NCBI GenBank assembly: GCA_016183025.1
Contig: JACPFL010000090.1
Span: forward strand, 1 to 34,546
From: Deltaproteobacteria bacterium
GTDB lineage: Bacteria; Desulfobacterota; JACPFL01
DNA: 34,546 nt
Direction of reading: 5' to 3'
This document shows, piece by piece, positions 6,445-13,701 of the stretch; positions within the stretch are counted from its first letter, which is position 1; every line of letters begins with the position of its first letter. Position numbers and translations under genes: made by a program. The notes under the pieces are model-generated. The model had not been told where the DNA came from. It made no database searches and saw nothing but the letters and a program-made list of their open reading frames with translations.

Positions 6445-7062
6445 ATGTCCGAGTGGGCAGAAGAGATCGAGCGCTATCTGGCGAGCTTTTCCCCGGAAGA
6501 GGTGGCGGTGAGCCGGTATGCCTTCCGCGCCATCCTCGCCGGCGCGCCCGCGACGCTGACCGAGTTGCCCGGCGCCCTCAGCCTGTCGCCCGCAGCGGTC
6601 GAGGCCGCCGTCCGCCGGCTCACCGAGCGGGGAATCATGGCGATGGCCCCCCAGCCCCAACGGATCGTGGGGGTCCGTGGGCTGTCCTCGGTCGAAACGG
6701 ACCATCGCCTCACGCTGGGAGGGCGCCAGCTCTACGCCTGGTGCGCCGTGGATGGGGTGGGGATCCCGGCCGCGCTCAGGGCCGACGCTCGGGTGGAATC
6801 CCGCTGCCACCACTGCGGGGTCCCGCTGAGCCTGGAGCTCAAGGGCGGGGCCGTCGTTGAGGCGCCGGAGGGGCTGGTGATCTGGGCCGCGGAGCGGGAT
6901 CTGAGCCGGTCTCTCCGGGCCTACACCTGACCGCTCATCAACTTCTTCTGCTCGGTCGAGCACATGCAGGCGTGGGAAGTGACTGCCCCACGGCCGGGCC
7001 GGATGCTGACCCTCGGGGGGGCCGCTGCCCTGGGCCCCCGCCTATGGGGGAGCCTTCTGTGA
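6445..7062 (+). CDS. merB: MerB-type organomercurial lyase, selenoprotein form
   Basis: Reading through TGA 6928-6930 as codon 162 gives 205 residues, close to MerB length (about 212). The N-terminal winged-helix region (residues 1-80) is followed by the MerB core: LYAWCAVD supplies the catalytic pair Cys100/Asp103 (Cys96/Asp99 in plasmid R831b MerB), SRCHHCG holds the structural Cys, and after the UGA comes PLINFFCSVEHMQAW, matching the CHVHFFAS...W segment that carries catalytic Cys159. The UGA aligns with that Cys159. MerB cleaves the C-Hg bond of organomercurials by protonolysis, giving Hg(II) for MerA. The frame ends at TGA 7060-7062. No merA or merR is in this window. The TGA truncation alone would remove an essential residue, so Sec readthrough or a pseudogene are the alternatives; the intact tail argues for readthrough. 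Confidence 0.88.
6949..6962 (+). promoter_or_regulatory. SECIS-like hairpin in merB with GGTC loop
   Basis: TGCTC (6949-6953) pairs perfectly with GAGCA (6958-6962) around the tetraloop GGTC. The loop starts 23 bases after the UGA. The E. coli fdhF SECIS has a GGUCU apical loop recognised by SelB, so loop and spacing both fit well. Confidence 0.6.
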
Positions 7063-7204
7063 GGCGGATGGGTGGCGGCTGACAAGCCCACGTGCATTTC
7101 TCGCGTGATTGGAGAGATTTTCGCCGGCTGACCTGTGAACCATTTGATCATTCCGGGAGTATTAGGAGAGTGGGGCAAGGAGCATGAGGCGGAGGGGCAC
7201 CCCG

Positions 7205-8611
7205 ATGGCAAAGGACGACGCGCCAGTTCTCAGAGGAGGGTTCGGCCCTCGCCAGGAGGGCGAAGCTCTCCTGGTCTGTCTCCAGCGGAAGGAGGGCCTG
7301 GAGGCCGTCCTGGACAGCATCACGAGGGACGGACTCATCACGGTCGACGAGACCGGGCAGGTCGCCGTCTTCAACCGGGCGGCGGAGCAGCTCACCGGGC
7401 TGACCCGGACAGAGGCTTCGGGGTTGACGGCCGAGGAGCTGTTCACCCGGATCCTGGGGTCGGGTTCGCTCATCAAGCAGGCGCTGGCCGAAGGCCGGTA
7501 TGGGCCTGATGAGGAGCAGGAAGTGCTCTCCCGAGACGGGAGCCGTCGCCGGGTGGCTGTCACGGCGAGCCCGATCCTAGAGGACACGGGGCAGCGGGCG
7601 GGGATCATGGTGGTCCTGCGGGACATCCAGGATCTCCACGAGCTGCGGGAGCAGCTCATCGACCGCTTTCGGTTCCACCACCTCATCGGGAAGAGCCGTC
7701 CCATGCAGGCGGTCTACCAGTTGATCCGGCAGGTGGCCGGCAGCGGGGTCCGAGGCCCGTTCGTTCCGGTGAACTGCGCGGCTTTGCCGGAGGGGCTGTT
7801 GGAGAGCGAGCTGTTCGGACATGTCCGGGGGGCCTTCACCGGAGCCCACCAGGACCGCACCGGTCGCTTCGACGCGGCGAACGGGGGAACCATCTTTCTG
7901 GACGAGATCGGCGAGATGAGCCCCCTCATCCAGGTGAAGCTGCTGCGGGTCCTGCAGGGGCACGAGTTCGAGCGGGTGGGGGAGAGCAAGCCCCGGCGGG
8001 TGGATGTCCGGGTCCTGGCGGCGACGAACCGGAACCTGTGGGAGCTGGTGCAGGCGGGGAAGTTCCGGGACGACCTGTACTACCGCCTGAACGTCGTGAC
8101 GATCCACCTCCCGCCCCTGCGCGAGCGGCGGGACGACATTCCCCTGCTGCTGGACCACTTCATCGGAAAATTCAGCCGGCAGCTCGGCAAGGAGGTCCGG
8201 TCGGTCAGCCGTCCCGCGCTGCGGGCGCTGATGGGCTACGACTGGCCGGGGAACGTCCGGGAGCTGGCCAACGTGATCGAGCGGGCGGTCCTGCTCACAG
8301 CGGGGCGCTCCATCGACATCGAGGATCTGGCGCTGGGTCGGGACCGGGGGAGGCCGCGCGCGGGCGGGCCCGCCGCTGGGCCCATGATGCCAACCGAGAG
8401 CGGAGCGGGGGGCCGTCCCGCTCCGGAAACCGGGCTCGCCCTCAAGGACCTTGAGCAGGCCCACATCGCTTGGGTCCTGGCCCATACAGAGGGGCGGCGC
8501 AACCAGGCCGCAGCACTCCTCGGCATCAGCCTGCGCAGCCTCTACCGGAAGCTCCGTGAGTACGGCTTGAGCGGGGGCCCTGCGGGAGCGGGACCGGGAG
8601 AGGCAGCCTGA
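7205..8611 (+). CDS. Sigma54-dependent activator (PAS-AAA-Fis) lacking the Walker A loop
   Basis: A 468-residue regulator from ATG 7205, placed 8 bases after GGAGGGG; ATG 7184 is an alternative. Residues 30-150 are a PAS sensor ([29 protein letters not shown]). The sigma54 AAA+ domain follows with [23 protein letters not shown], the sigma54-contact loop GAFTGA (209-214), Walker [13 protein letters not shown] (228-238), sensor [12 protein letters not shown], arginine-finger region [12 protein letters not shown] and sensor [18 protein letters not shown]. The C-terminus is a Fis-type HTH ([23 protein letters not shown]). Between QVAGS (176-180) and VRGPF the usual 25 or so residues containing GESGTGKE are missing without loss of frame. 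ATP binding should be crippled. It lies between the merB-type and merE-type genes and near a sigma54 promoter (9070), so it is probably the local regulator. Confidence 0.9.
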   Translation: MAKDDAPVLRGGFGPRQEGEALLVCLQRKEGLEAVLDSITRDGLITVDETGQVAVFNRAAEQLTGLTRTEASGLTAEELFTRILGSGSLIKQALAEGRYGPDEEQEVLSRDGSRRRVAVTASPILEDTGQRAGIMVVLRDIQDLHELREQLIDRFRFHHLIGKSRPMQAVYQLIRQVAGSGVRGPFVPVNCAALPEGLLESELFGHVRGAFTGAHQDRTGRFDAANGGTIFLDEIGEMSPLIQVKLLRVLQGHEFERVGESKPRRVDVRVLAATNRNLWELVQAGKFRDDLYYRLNVVTIHLPPLRERRDDIPLLLDHFIGKFSRQLGKEVRSVSRPALRALMGYDWPGNVRELANVIERAVLLTAGRSIDIEDLALGRDRGRPRAGGPAAGPMMPTESGAGGRPAPETGLALKDLEQAHIAWVLAHTEGRRNQAAALLGISLRSLYRKLREYGLSGGPAGAGPGEAA

Positions 8612-9123
8612 CGGCGACTGGCTGGAAGCGCCACATACTGCTAGCCACGGCGGCTGTGACCTGTCCCTGTCACATCCCGGTGTTGGCGGCGATCCTCGGG
8701 GGGACGGCCCTGGGTGGCTTTCTAGCGGAGCACTGGGCTCTGGCCGTGGGGGCGGCCAGCTTCCTGTTCGCGTTCAGCCTCGGAGCCTGGCTCAGCAGTC
8801 GGCCTCGCGCCGCAGCTTCGGGGTGCGGGGGCGGCGGCCTCGATCCTCAATCTCTTCCTAGTCAGGGGTTGGCGTGGTCAGGGGTTGGCGTGCGAGGACA
8901 GCATGAAGGGACTGCAGATCTGGCACGGAGCCCCTGCCAGCTCTGGCGGTTAGCCGTGTCAGATCTGGCGGTAGCTTTCCCGCGAGCGTGGGCCCGGGCA
9001 GTGTTTGGCCAAGAGCCGTTTCGCGGCGGGGAGTTACATGGCCTCATTCATCCGGCGGGCGGACCTGCCGGGCATACCCCTTGCGTAAGCAGCTCAGAGC
9101 AAAGCCGAGGATGTCCTGGCTAG
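8608..9123 (+). CDS. merE: MerE-like mercury transporter with odd start and long tail
   Basis: The core [55 protein letters not shown] matches the small MerE family (TGYLWG..VLTCPCHLPILA...GAFIGEHW), a two-helix inner-membrane protein that moves Hg(II) and methylmercury through its CPC motif. No ATG exists: the only standard start in frame is GTG 8656, which would cut the first helix just before CPC. CTG 8608, overlapping the regulator's TGA as CTGA and preceded by GGAGAGG (8597-8603), fits the expected N-terminus better. After about residue 70 similarity ends and the frame continues roughly 100 residues through low-complexity sequence, crossing a 16-base tandem duplication (8861-8892). That tail is probably not real family sequence; the true stop may have been lost by the duplication. 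Confidence 0.7.
   Translation: MTATGWKRHILLATAAVTCPCHIPVLAAILGGTALGGFLAEHWALAVGAASFLFAFSLGAWLSSRPRAAASGCGGGGLDPQSLPSQGLAWSGVGVRGQHEGTADLARSPCQLWRLAVSDLAVAFPRAWARAVFGQEPFRGGELHGLIHPAGGPAGHTPCVSSSEQSRGCPG
8861..8892 (+). repeat. Tandem duplication of a 16-bp unit
   Basis: GTCAGGGGTTGGCGTG occurs twice back to back with no mismatch. Sixteen is not a multiple of three, so the duplication changes the frame of anything translated across it. With a single copy the merE-like frame would end some 25 codons further on, at TAG 8951-8953. Confidence 0.9.
8919..8986 (+). repeat. Three degenerate 22-23 bp repeats, candidate activator sites
   Basis: TCTGGC recurs at 8919, 8942 and 8964, followed each time by a short spacer and AGC (TCTGGCGGTTAGC, TCTGGCGGTAGC). 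The period is 23 then 22 bp, about two helical turns. The first unit contains a perfect dyad CTGGCA/TGCCAG (8920-8925 and 8935-8940); the second an imperfect TCTGGC/GTCAGA. They lie about 110-180 bp upstream of the transcription start expected from the sigma54 promoter at 9070, the usual place for enhancer sites of NtrC-type activators. Confidence 0.5.
9070..9085 (+). promoter_or_regulatory. Sigma54 (-24/-12) promoter
   Basis: GGGCATACCCCTTGCG matches the consensus TGGCAY-N5-TTGC at every conserved base except the first T. The GG (9071-9072) and GC (9083-9084) dinucleotides are exactly 10 bases apart. Transcription should start near 9096 and serve the DUF302, membrane protein and HMA selenoprotein genes. 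A sigma54 activator gene ends less than 500 bases upstream. Confidence 0.6.
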
Positions 9124-9232
9124 CCGAAGGAGGATGAGCGGGGCACTGCCCGACGGGGCTGGGGCCGACTGATGGTGAGGGACGTCAGCAGGTCCTGCCC
9201 GGGAAAGTCCCTCAAGACAAGGAGGGTGTTCC

Positions 9233-9688
9233 ATGAAGAAGAAGGTGCTGCTGGTCGTGGGACTGCTGCTCGCCCTGGGCGCGAGCGCCTGGGCGCAGAC
9301 CCTGGAGCGCGTGGACCGGGTGTCGAACAGCGGCTTTGACAAGACGGTGCGCCAGCTCGAGGTGGCGATCAAAGGGAAGGGCATGATGGTCGTGGCGGTG
9401 ATCGACCATCAGAACATGATGCGCATGGTGGGGATGAACGTCCGGGGAAGCAAGACCCTGGAGTTCGGCAAAGCCGAGATGGGGAAGATGATCCTGGGGA
9501 GCCATCCGGAGGCGGGGCTGGAGAACCCTGCGAAGCTCTACGTCTTTGAGCGGGGCGACGGAAAGACGGTGGTGAGCTACTACAAGCCTTCGGGCGGGTT
9601 TGCCACCTACAGGGCAGATAGCCTGCGCCAAGTCGGCCAGATGATGGACCAGGTGCTGGCGGAGATCGCGGCCGAAGGGACCCGCTAG
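9233..9688 (+). CDS. Secreted DUF302-domain protein
   Basis: ATG 9233 follows AAGGAGG at ideal spacing. A classic signal peptide (MKKKVLLVVGLLLALGASAWAQ) is followed by a DUF302 domain: SGFDKTVRQLEVAIKGKGMMVVAVIDH, SKTLEFGKAEMGKMILGSHPEAGLENPAKLYVFERGDGKTVVSYYKPSGGF. DUF302 proteins are small dimeric periplasmic or cytosolic proteins of unknown biochemical role; the conserved asparagine/lysine (ENPAKLYVFE) is kept. It is the first gene after the sigma54 promoter. The mature protein carries many methionines (MMVVA, NMMRMVGMN), which may bind soft metals. Confidence 0.85.
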   Translation: MKKKVLLVVGLLLALGASAWAQTLERVDRVSNSGFDKTVRQLEVAIKGKGMMVVAVIDHQNMMRMVGMNVRGSKTLEFGKAEMGKMILGSHPEAGLENPAKLYVFERGDGKTVVSYYKPSGGFATYRADSLRQVGQMMDQVLAEIAAEGTR

Positions 9689-9708
9689 CCAGGGTTGGAG
9701 CACGAACG

Positions 9709-10554
9709 ATGCTCATCACGTGGATCGATCTCCTCTTTGTGGTCGCCGGTCTGGCAGCCATGGCTGTGGGGCTCAGGCGGCGGTGGGCAGTGCCGCCGCC
9801 TGAGCCAGCGCCGCCGTCATCAGCCGGAGAGCTTGTCCTGACGGGCCTCGCCCTGGTGCCGGCGGCGGTCGGCCCCAACGTCCTCGTTGTGGCCCTGACC
9901 CCAGGGATGCCGGGCATGCCGATCCTCACCCGCTGGGTGCTCCTGCCATCGATCCTTCTCCTGCTCGTAGTGTGGGGAGCGGCGTTCGCCCGGGGGTACG
10001 CGCGGCTACAGAACCGGATCTGGACCGGCCTCTGGATCGGGGCGGCGAGCACGGCGGCGCTGGACGTGTTTCGTCTCACCAGCTTCAGCCTGGGACTCCT
10101 ACCGGGGAATCTGCCCCGGATGTTCGGGGTCCTGATCCTCGACACCATGGCCGGCGGCCCCACGCCGTTCTCGGACTTCGCAGGCTCCCTGTACCACTAC
10201 TGGGTCAGCGCCTGCTTCGGCCTGACCTATGCCCTGATCTGCGGGCGCACCCGCTGGTGGGGGGGCCTGATCTGGGGCCTGCTCATCGAGGTGGGGATGA
10301 TGACCACCCCGCCGATGGTCATCGCCATGGACACGGGGTACTTCGGCCTGAAGCTGGGCCAGGGGATCTTCAACGGAGTGTTCCTGGGAAGCCTCGTCCC
10401 CCATGTGTCGTACGGCATTGCCCTCGGCCTGCTCCTGGAACGGTACGTGCGGCATACGGGGTCGGTCTTCGGGCTAGCCGCGCGGCTGCTGCGTCCGGCC
10501 GTCGCGCAGGGTGCGCCGGGGCCGCTGGATTCGCCGGCGCTCCGGCATCGGTAG
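9709..10554 (+). CDS. Polytopic membrane protein of unknown family
   Basis: A 281-residue protein with about seven hydrophobic segments (about residues 5-22, 42-68, 78-98, 105-130, 140-170, 183-205, 222-246). It has no signal peptide other than helix 1, no Cys-rich motif in the membrane and no ATPase domain. Conserved-looking features are DTMAGGPTPFSDFAGSLYHYW and GYFGLKLGQGIFNGVFLGSLVPHVSYG. I do not recognise the family. It is 20 bases after the DUF302 gene and 8 bases before the HMA selenoprotein gene, so the three form an operon, and it may be a metal transporter fed by that chaperone. Confidence 0.75.
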   Translation: MLITWIDLLFVVAGLAAMAVGLRRRWAVPPPEPAPPSSAGELVLTGLALVPAAVGPNVLVVALTPGMPGMPILTRWVLLPSILLLLVVWGAAFARGYARLQNRIWTGLWIGAASTAALDVFRLTSFSLGLLPGNLPRMFGVLILDTMAGGPTPFSDFAGSLYHYWVSACFGLTYALICGRTRWWGGLIWGLLIEVGMMTTPPMVIAMDTGYFGLKLGQGIFNGVFLGSLVPHVSYGIALGLLLERYVRHTGSVFGLAARLLRPAVAQGAPGPLDSPALRHR

Positions 10555-10562
10555 CGTCATCC

Positions 10563-10910
10563 ATGGTGAAGTGGCGCAACCTGTGGCATGACCCTGGGAT
10601 CTTCCCGGACCCGGCGGGGCAAGCCCCAACCGGTGGGAACCAGCAGGTCCGCCTGAAGGTCACGGGGATGCTGTGTGGCCTGTGAGCCCGCCGGGTGCGG
10701 GGGGCCCTGGAGGGGCTCCCGGGCGTGGTCAGGGCTGAGGTAAGCCTGGCGAGCGATGCCGCGGAGGTCGTCTGCGCTCGCCCCTTCGCGTGGGAACAGG
10801 TTGAGTCGGCCGTTCGGGCGACGGTCATCCTACCGGGTCTCCGGCGCCTGCTCGATCGGCTCGGGCGGGCCTGGGGCCTGGGGCGGTCGGGCGCACGGGG
10901 CCCCGGCTGA
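10563..10910 (+). CDS. HMA-domain selenoprotein (GMLCGLU)
   Basis: From ATG 10563 the frame contains TGA 10683-10685 as codon 41 and ends at TGA 10908-10910 (115 residues). VRLKVTGMLC-GL-U-ARRVRGALEGLPGVVRAEVSLASDAAEVVC is an HMA domain whose second metal ligand is the UGA. It aligns directly with the double-UGA protein at 5396 (U-AARVRGALEKLQGV): first ligand Cys here, UGA there; second ligand UGA in both. About 28 extra residues precede the domain and a helix rich in Leu/Arg follows. With no signal peptide it should act on the cytosolic side, perhaps delivering metal to or from the membrane protein encoded 8 bases upstream. Confidence 0.83.
10704..10724 (+). promoter_or_regulatory. SECIS-like hairpin after UGA 10683-10685
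   Basis: Bases 10704-10712 pair with 10716-10724 (one mismatch at 10708/10720) around GGG. The loop starts 27 bases after the UGA, exactly as in the paralog at 5468-5488. Confidence 0.5.
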
Positions 10911-11061
10911 AGTACCTGAGCGCGGGATTGTTTAAGGCCGGCGGCTTTGCGGCAATCGCCCCTGAGCGCCGCTCGGACCTCTCACTAGGCAAGCCCGGAC
11001 GCACGAACAGAGTTTGCGCGACGGAACCAGAAAGGGGCAATATGGTGCCGGAGAGGTTTCG

Positions 11062-12762
11062 ATGGTGGAGCAGGCTCGGCAGCCCGGGCCGACGACGAAG
11101 ATCACCATTGTCCACCTGAGCGGGCGTCGCCGCGGGAAGGTAGACGTCTTCGCCCGCCCGCGGATCACCGTGGGCAGCGGCCCCTGGCGGGACCTCCGCT
11201 TCTCACCCCGCCACCACCCTCAGGTCGCCCCCTTCCACGCCGAGATCCGGTTCGAGAACTGCGAGTACCTCCTCCGGGCGCAGAGCGGAGATGCGCCGGT
11301 CTTCGTGAACAATTTGGGGGTCAGCGAGATCCTGCTGCAGGACGGCGATGTCATCGAGTTCGGGGAGGGTGGGCCGAAGGTGCGGTTTCGCGTGAATCCT
11401 GAGGAGTATGCGGCGTGCCGTCCCTTCCGGCAGATCCTGGAGGACTCCAAGGCCCTGGCCCGGCAGTATCAGCGCGGACTCCTGACCCGAGGGACGGTGT
11501 TCTTCAAGGAGCTGGCGCGGGAGAGCGCCCTCGAATCCTTCCGGCGCTTGCGCCTGGCCCTGATCCCGGCGCTCGTCCTGCTCGCCGTGACGGCGGGATT
11601 GACCGTGTACCTGGTGAGCCGCGAGGCCCGACAGCGGCAGGAGATCGTGACCCTGCAGGGTCGCGTGACGGCCGAGACGGCGCAGCGTGAGCGTGTGCTG
11701 CGGGAGGCCGCGGCGGAGCGAGATCGCCTGGCGCGATCCCTGACCGTGCAGAAGGAGCTTCAGGAGCGAAGGCTGACCGCGTTGCAGGCGGAGAATCGCC
11801 GGTTGGAAGCGGACCTCAAGGCGGCCATGCAGAACGCGCGGGCGCGGGAAGGCGAGGTGGCCCGCCTGCGCCGCGAGCTGGCGGCGGGGATGGCACGGAC
11901 GCGCCAGCTCGAGGAGGAGCGCGAGGCGCCGGAACAGATCATCCGGCAGTTCGCCGGCGGGGTCGGGCTGATCCATGTGGCGGTCCAGTTCCTGGAGCCC
12001 GGCAGCCGCAGGCCCCTGCGTCACATGACGCCCGTGTCGGCGGAAGGCTCGCGGAGCGAGAACGTGTCGCCGGCCGGGGAGGGGCCACCGGTCACCATGA
12101 CCTCTCTGGGGACCGGGTTCCTGCTGGACGCTCGGGGGTGGGTGGCCACGAACGAGCACGTGGCCCGTCCGTGGCGGACGCTAGAGAGCGTCCAGCCGAT
12201 CCTGGCCGCGGGGTACATCCCTGAGGTGATCCGCCTCCAGGTGTTCTTCCCGGGCCATCCCGAGCCCTTCCCGATGGCTCAGATGGCCGTGTCGGACCGG
12301 GCCGATGTGGCGCTGCTCCGCGTCGACCTGAGGGGACGGAAGGTTCCAGTGCTGTCCGCCGACCCGTTGAGCACTCGACCCCAACCGGGGCAGCCAGTGG
12401 TCCTGATCGGCTATCCTCTGGCGCTCCAGGGGCTCCTGGCCAAGGCCGAGGCTGCGGTCGCGCGAGAGATTCTTGAGGCCACCTCGGGGGATCTGGAAAA
12501 CGTGATTCGGGGACTCGCCCGGCGAGGGCTGATCCGCCCGCTCTCCACCCAGGGCCACCTCACCGATGTGCTGCCCCACCAGATCGTGTACGACGCCCAG
12601 ACGACGATCGGGGGGAGCGGGGGCCCTCTCTTTAACCTTCAGGGAAGAGTCATCGCGGTCAACCAGGCCGTCATGGCGAGCTTCGGGGGGTCGAACTTCG
12701 GCGTGCCCATCCAGGAGGCGCTGGACCTTCTACACGCGCACGCCGCCAGCGCCCGGCGCTGA
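11062..12762 (+). CDS. FHA domain - transmembrane - coiled coil - trypsin-like serine protease
   Basis: Start ATG 11062 lies just after GGAGAGG; a TTG start at 11014 would add 16 residues. The 566-residue protein is modular. Residues 13-111 are an FHA domain (phosphothreonine-peptide reader) in the cytosol, with ITVGSGPWRDLRF, FHAEIRF and VFVNNLGV standing in for the usual GR-SxxH-NG signature. One membrane helix lies at about 165-186. A long charged coiled coil runs about 187-290. Residues 350-560 are a trypsin/DegP-type protease domain with His366 (TNEHVA), Asp415 (ADVALLRVD) and Ser519 (GGSGGPLF), so it should be active outside the membrane. There is no PDZ domain. A phospho-signal inside could be coupled to proteolysis outside; the target is unknown. 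Confidence 0.88.
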   Translation: MVEQARQPGPTTKITIVHLSGRRRGKVDVFARPRITVGSGPWRDLRFSPRHHPQVAPFHAEIRFENCEYLLRAQSGDAPVFVNNLGVSEILLQDGDVIEFGEGGPKVRFRVNPEEYAACRPFRQILEDSKALARQYQRGLLTRGTVFFKELARESALESFRRLRLALIPALVLLAVTAGLTVYLVSREARQRQEIVTLQGRVTAETAQRERVLREAAAERDRLARSLTVQKELQERRLTALQAENRRLEADLKAAMQNARAREGEVARLRRELAAGMARTRQLEEEREAPEQIIRQFAGGVGLIHVAVQFLEPGSRRPLRHMTPVSAEGSRSENVSPAGEGPPVTMTSLGTGFLLDARGWVATNEHVARPWRTLESVQPILAAGYIPEVIRLQVFFPGHPEPFPMAQMAVSDRADVALLRVDLRGRKVPVLSADPLSTRPQPGQPVVLIGYPLALQGLLAKAEAAVAREILEATSGDLENVIRGLARRGLIRPLSTQGHLTDVLPHQIVYDAQTTIGGSGGPLFNLQGRVIAVNQAVMASFGGSNFGVPIQEALDLLHAHAASARR

Positions 12763-12825
12763 AACGGAACTGAGGCCTCCAGGATGGCCATCGGCTGACC
12801 GGGTGCACTGTGTCTGAGGCCGGCC

Positions 12826-13479
12826 ATGGTGGGGACGCTCTTCAGATTGTTTGAAGGCGCCGGTCCCTGGGTCGTGCTGGTCGGGGTGGCCCTGGACAAC
12901 GCTGGGGTGGTGCCGGTGGCCGGAGAACTGTACCTGTTGTTAGCGGCTCCATTCGCACGGGGGCTCGACGGCATGCTCGCACTCTTCGTGGCTGGGGCGC
13001 TGGGGGCCTTTCTGGGTGACCAGGGCGCTTACCTCATGGGTCGGCTGGGCGGGAGACGAATCATCGACTTCTACTGCCGGGTGACGCTGTGTTCGGCCCA
13101 GTGCAGCCGGACGACCACGACCTTCTTTGCGCGCTATGGGCTGCTCACCCTGCTCTTCGCCCGGTTCGTCATCGGAGTGCGGACCCTGGCCTGTCCGCTG
13201 GCGGGGAGCGCAGGCATCCCCTACGGGCGGTTCGCCCTCTATGATGCGCTGGGGGCTATGTTGTGGGCCGGGATCTACACGGCGCTGGCCACGGTGTTTC
13301 GAGCCGAGGCCCGTCGGCTGGTGGAGTCCTCGGAGGACCTCATGCAGGGGGTTCTGCTGCTCGTGGTGGTTCTTATGGGAGGCCTGGTGGCATACCGCTA
13401 TGTCCGCCGGAAGCGATATGGAGCGGGCGCTGTTCCTCTTAGGCAAGGGGATGAAGCCGGCGCCCCGTCACCGTCGTGA
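12826..13479 (+). CDS. DedA/SNARE-associated family membrane protein
   Basis: A 217-residue protein with the DedA (SNARE_assoc) architecture: an N-terminal re-entrant stretch with GELYLLLAAPFA, GALGAFLGDQGAYLMGRLGG, then FFARYGLLTLLFARFVIGVRTLACPLAGSAGIPYGRFALYDALGAMLWAGIY, carrying the conserved FARF-x-P/R-like glycine-rich motif. DedA proteins are proton-motive-force-dependent lipid flippases or carriers; some homologs aid metal or selenite resistance. Unusual here is a cysteine cluster in the cytosolic loop (FYCRVTLCSAQC) just before the second re-entrant region. It could bind metal, which would suit this neighbourhood. Confidence 0.85.
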   Translation: MVGTLFRLFEGAGPWVVLVGVALDNAGVVPVAGELYLLLAAPFARGLDGMLALFVAGALGAFLGDQGAYLMGRLGGRRIIDFYCRVTLCSAQCSRTTTTFFARYGLLTLLFARFVIGVRTLACPLAGSAGIPYGRFALYDALGAMLWAGIYTALATVFRAEARRLVESSEDLMQGVLLLVVVLMGGLVAYRYVRRKRYGAGAVPLRQGDEAGAPSPS

Positions 13480-13542
13480 GCTCGGGTCCTCCCGATAGCT
13501 TGGGGCCCGGACGGAGAGATTCTGCTCCGTTCAGCCCCATCT

Positions 13543-13572
13543 GAGGCTCTGAAATTCGAGTCTCTGAAATCC
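13543..13572 (+). repeat. Tandem 15-bp direct repeat upstream of SBP56
   Basis: GAGGCTCTGAAATTC is followed directly by GAGTCTCTGAAATCC (two differences). It lies in the 220-base gap before the SBP56 gene, about 50 bases before a TTGACA hexamer at 13620-13625 whose -10 (near 13643) is poor. It could be an operator; no regulator gene is adjacent. Confidence 0.55.
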
Positions 13573-13701
13573 AACCCCCGGCGGATCGAGCCGGTAGAGC
13601 ACGGTGAGTGCATTCTCGTTTGACAAAGCGGCGAGCTGGAGGCTACCCGTGACATCACAGCATGGCGGTACTGGGCCATGGAACCGCAAGGAGGGTCGCC
13701 C

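Noticed and set aside
7109-7124. Sigma54 promoter upstream of the regulator (TTGGAGAGATTTTCGC)
   Set aside because: GG-N10-GC spacing is right but most other consensus bases are missing.
8919-8940. Second sigma54 promoter at TGGCACGGAGCCCCTGCC
   Set aside because: GG and GC are 12 bases apart instead of 10, so the element cannot be a -24/-12 promoter; treated as part of the repeat array.
319-10910. UGA reassigned to Trp or Gly (alternative genetic code)
   Set aside because: UGA ends many normal genes here at the expected family length, and Trp is encoded by TGG throughout. The recoded UGAs sit only at Cys positions, which fits Sec.
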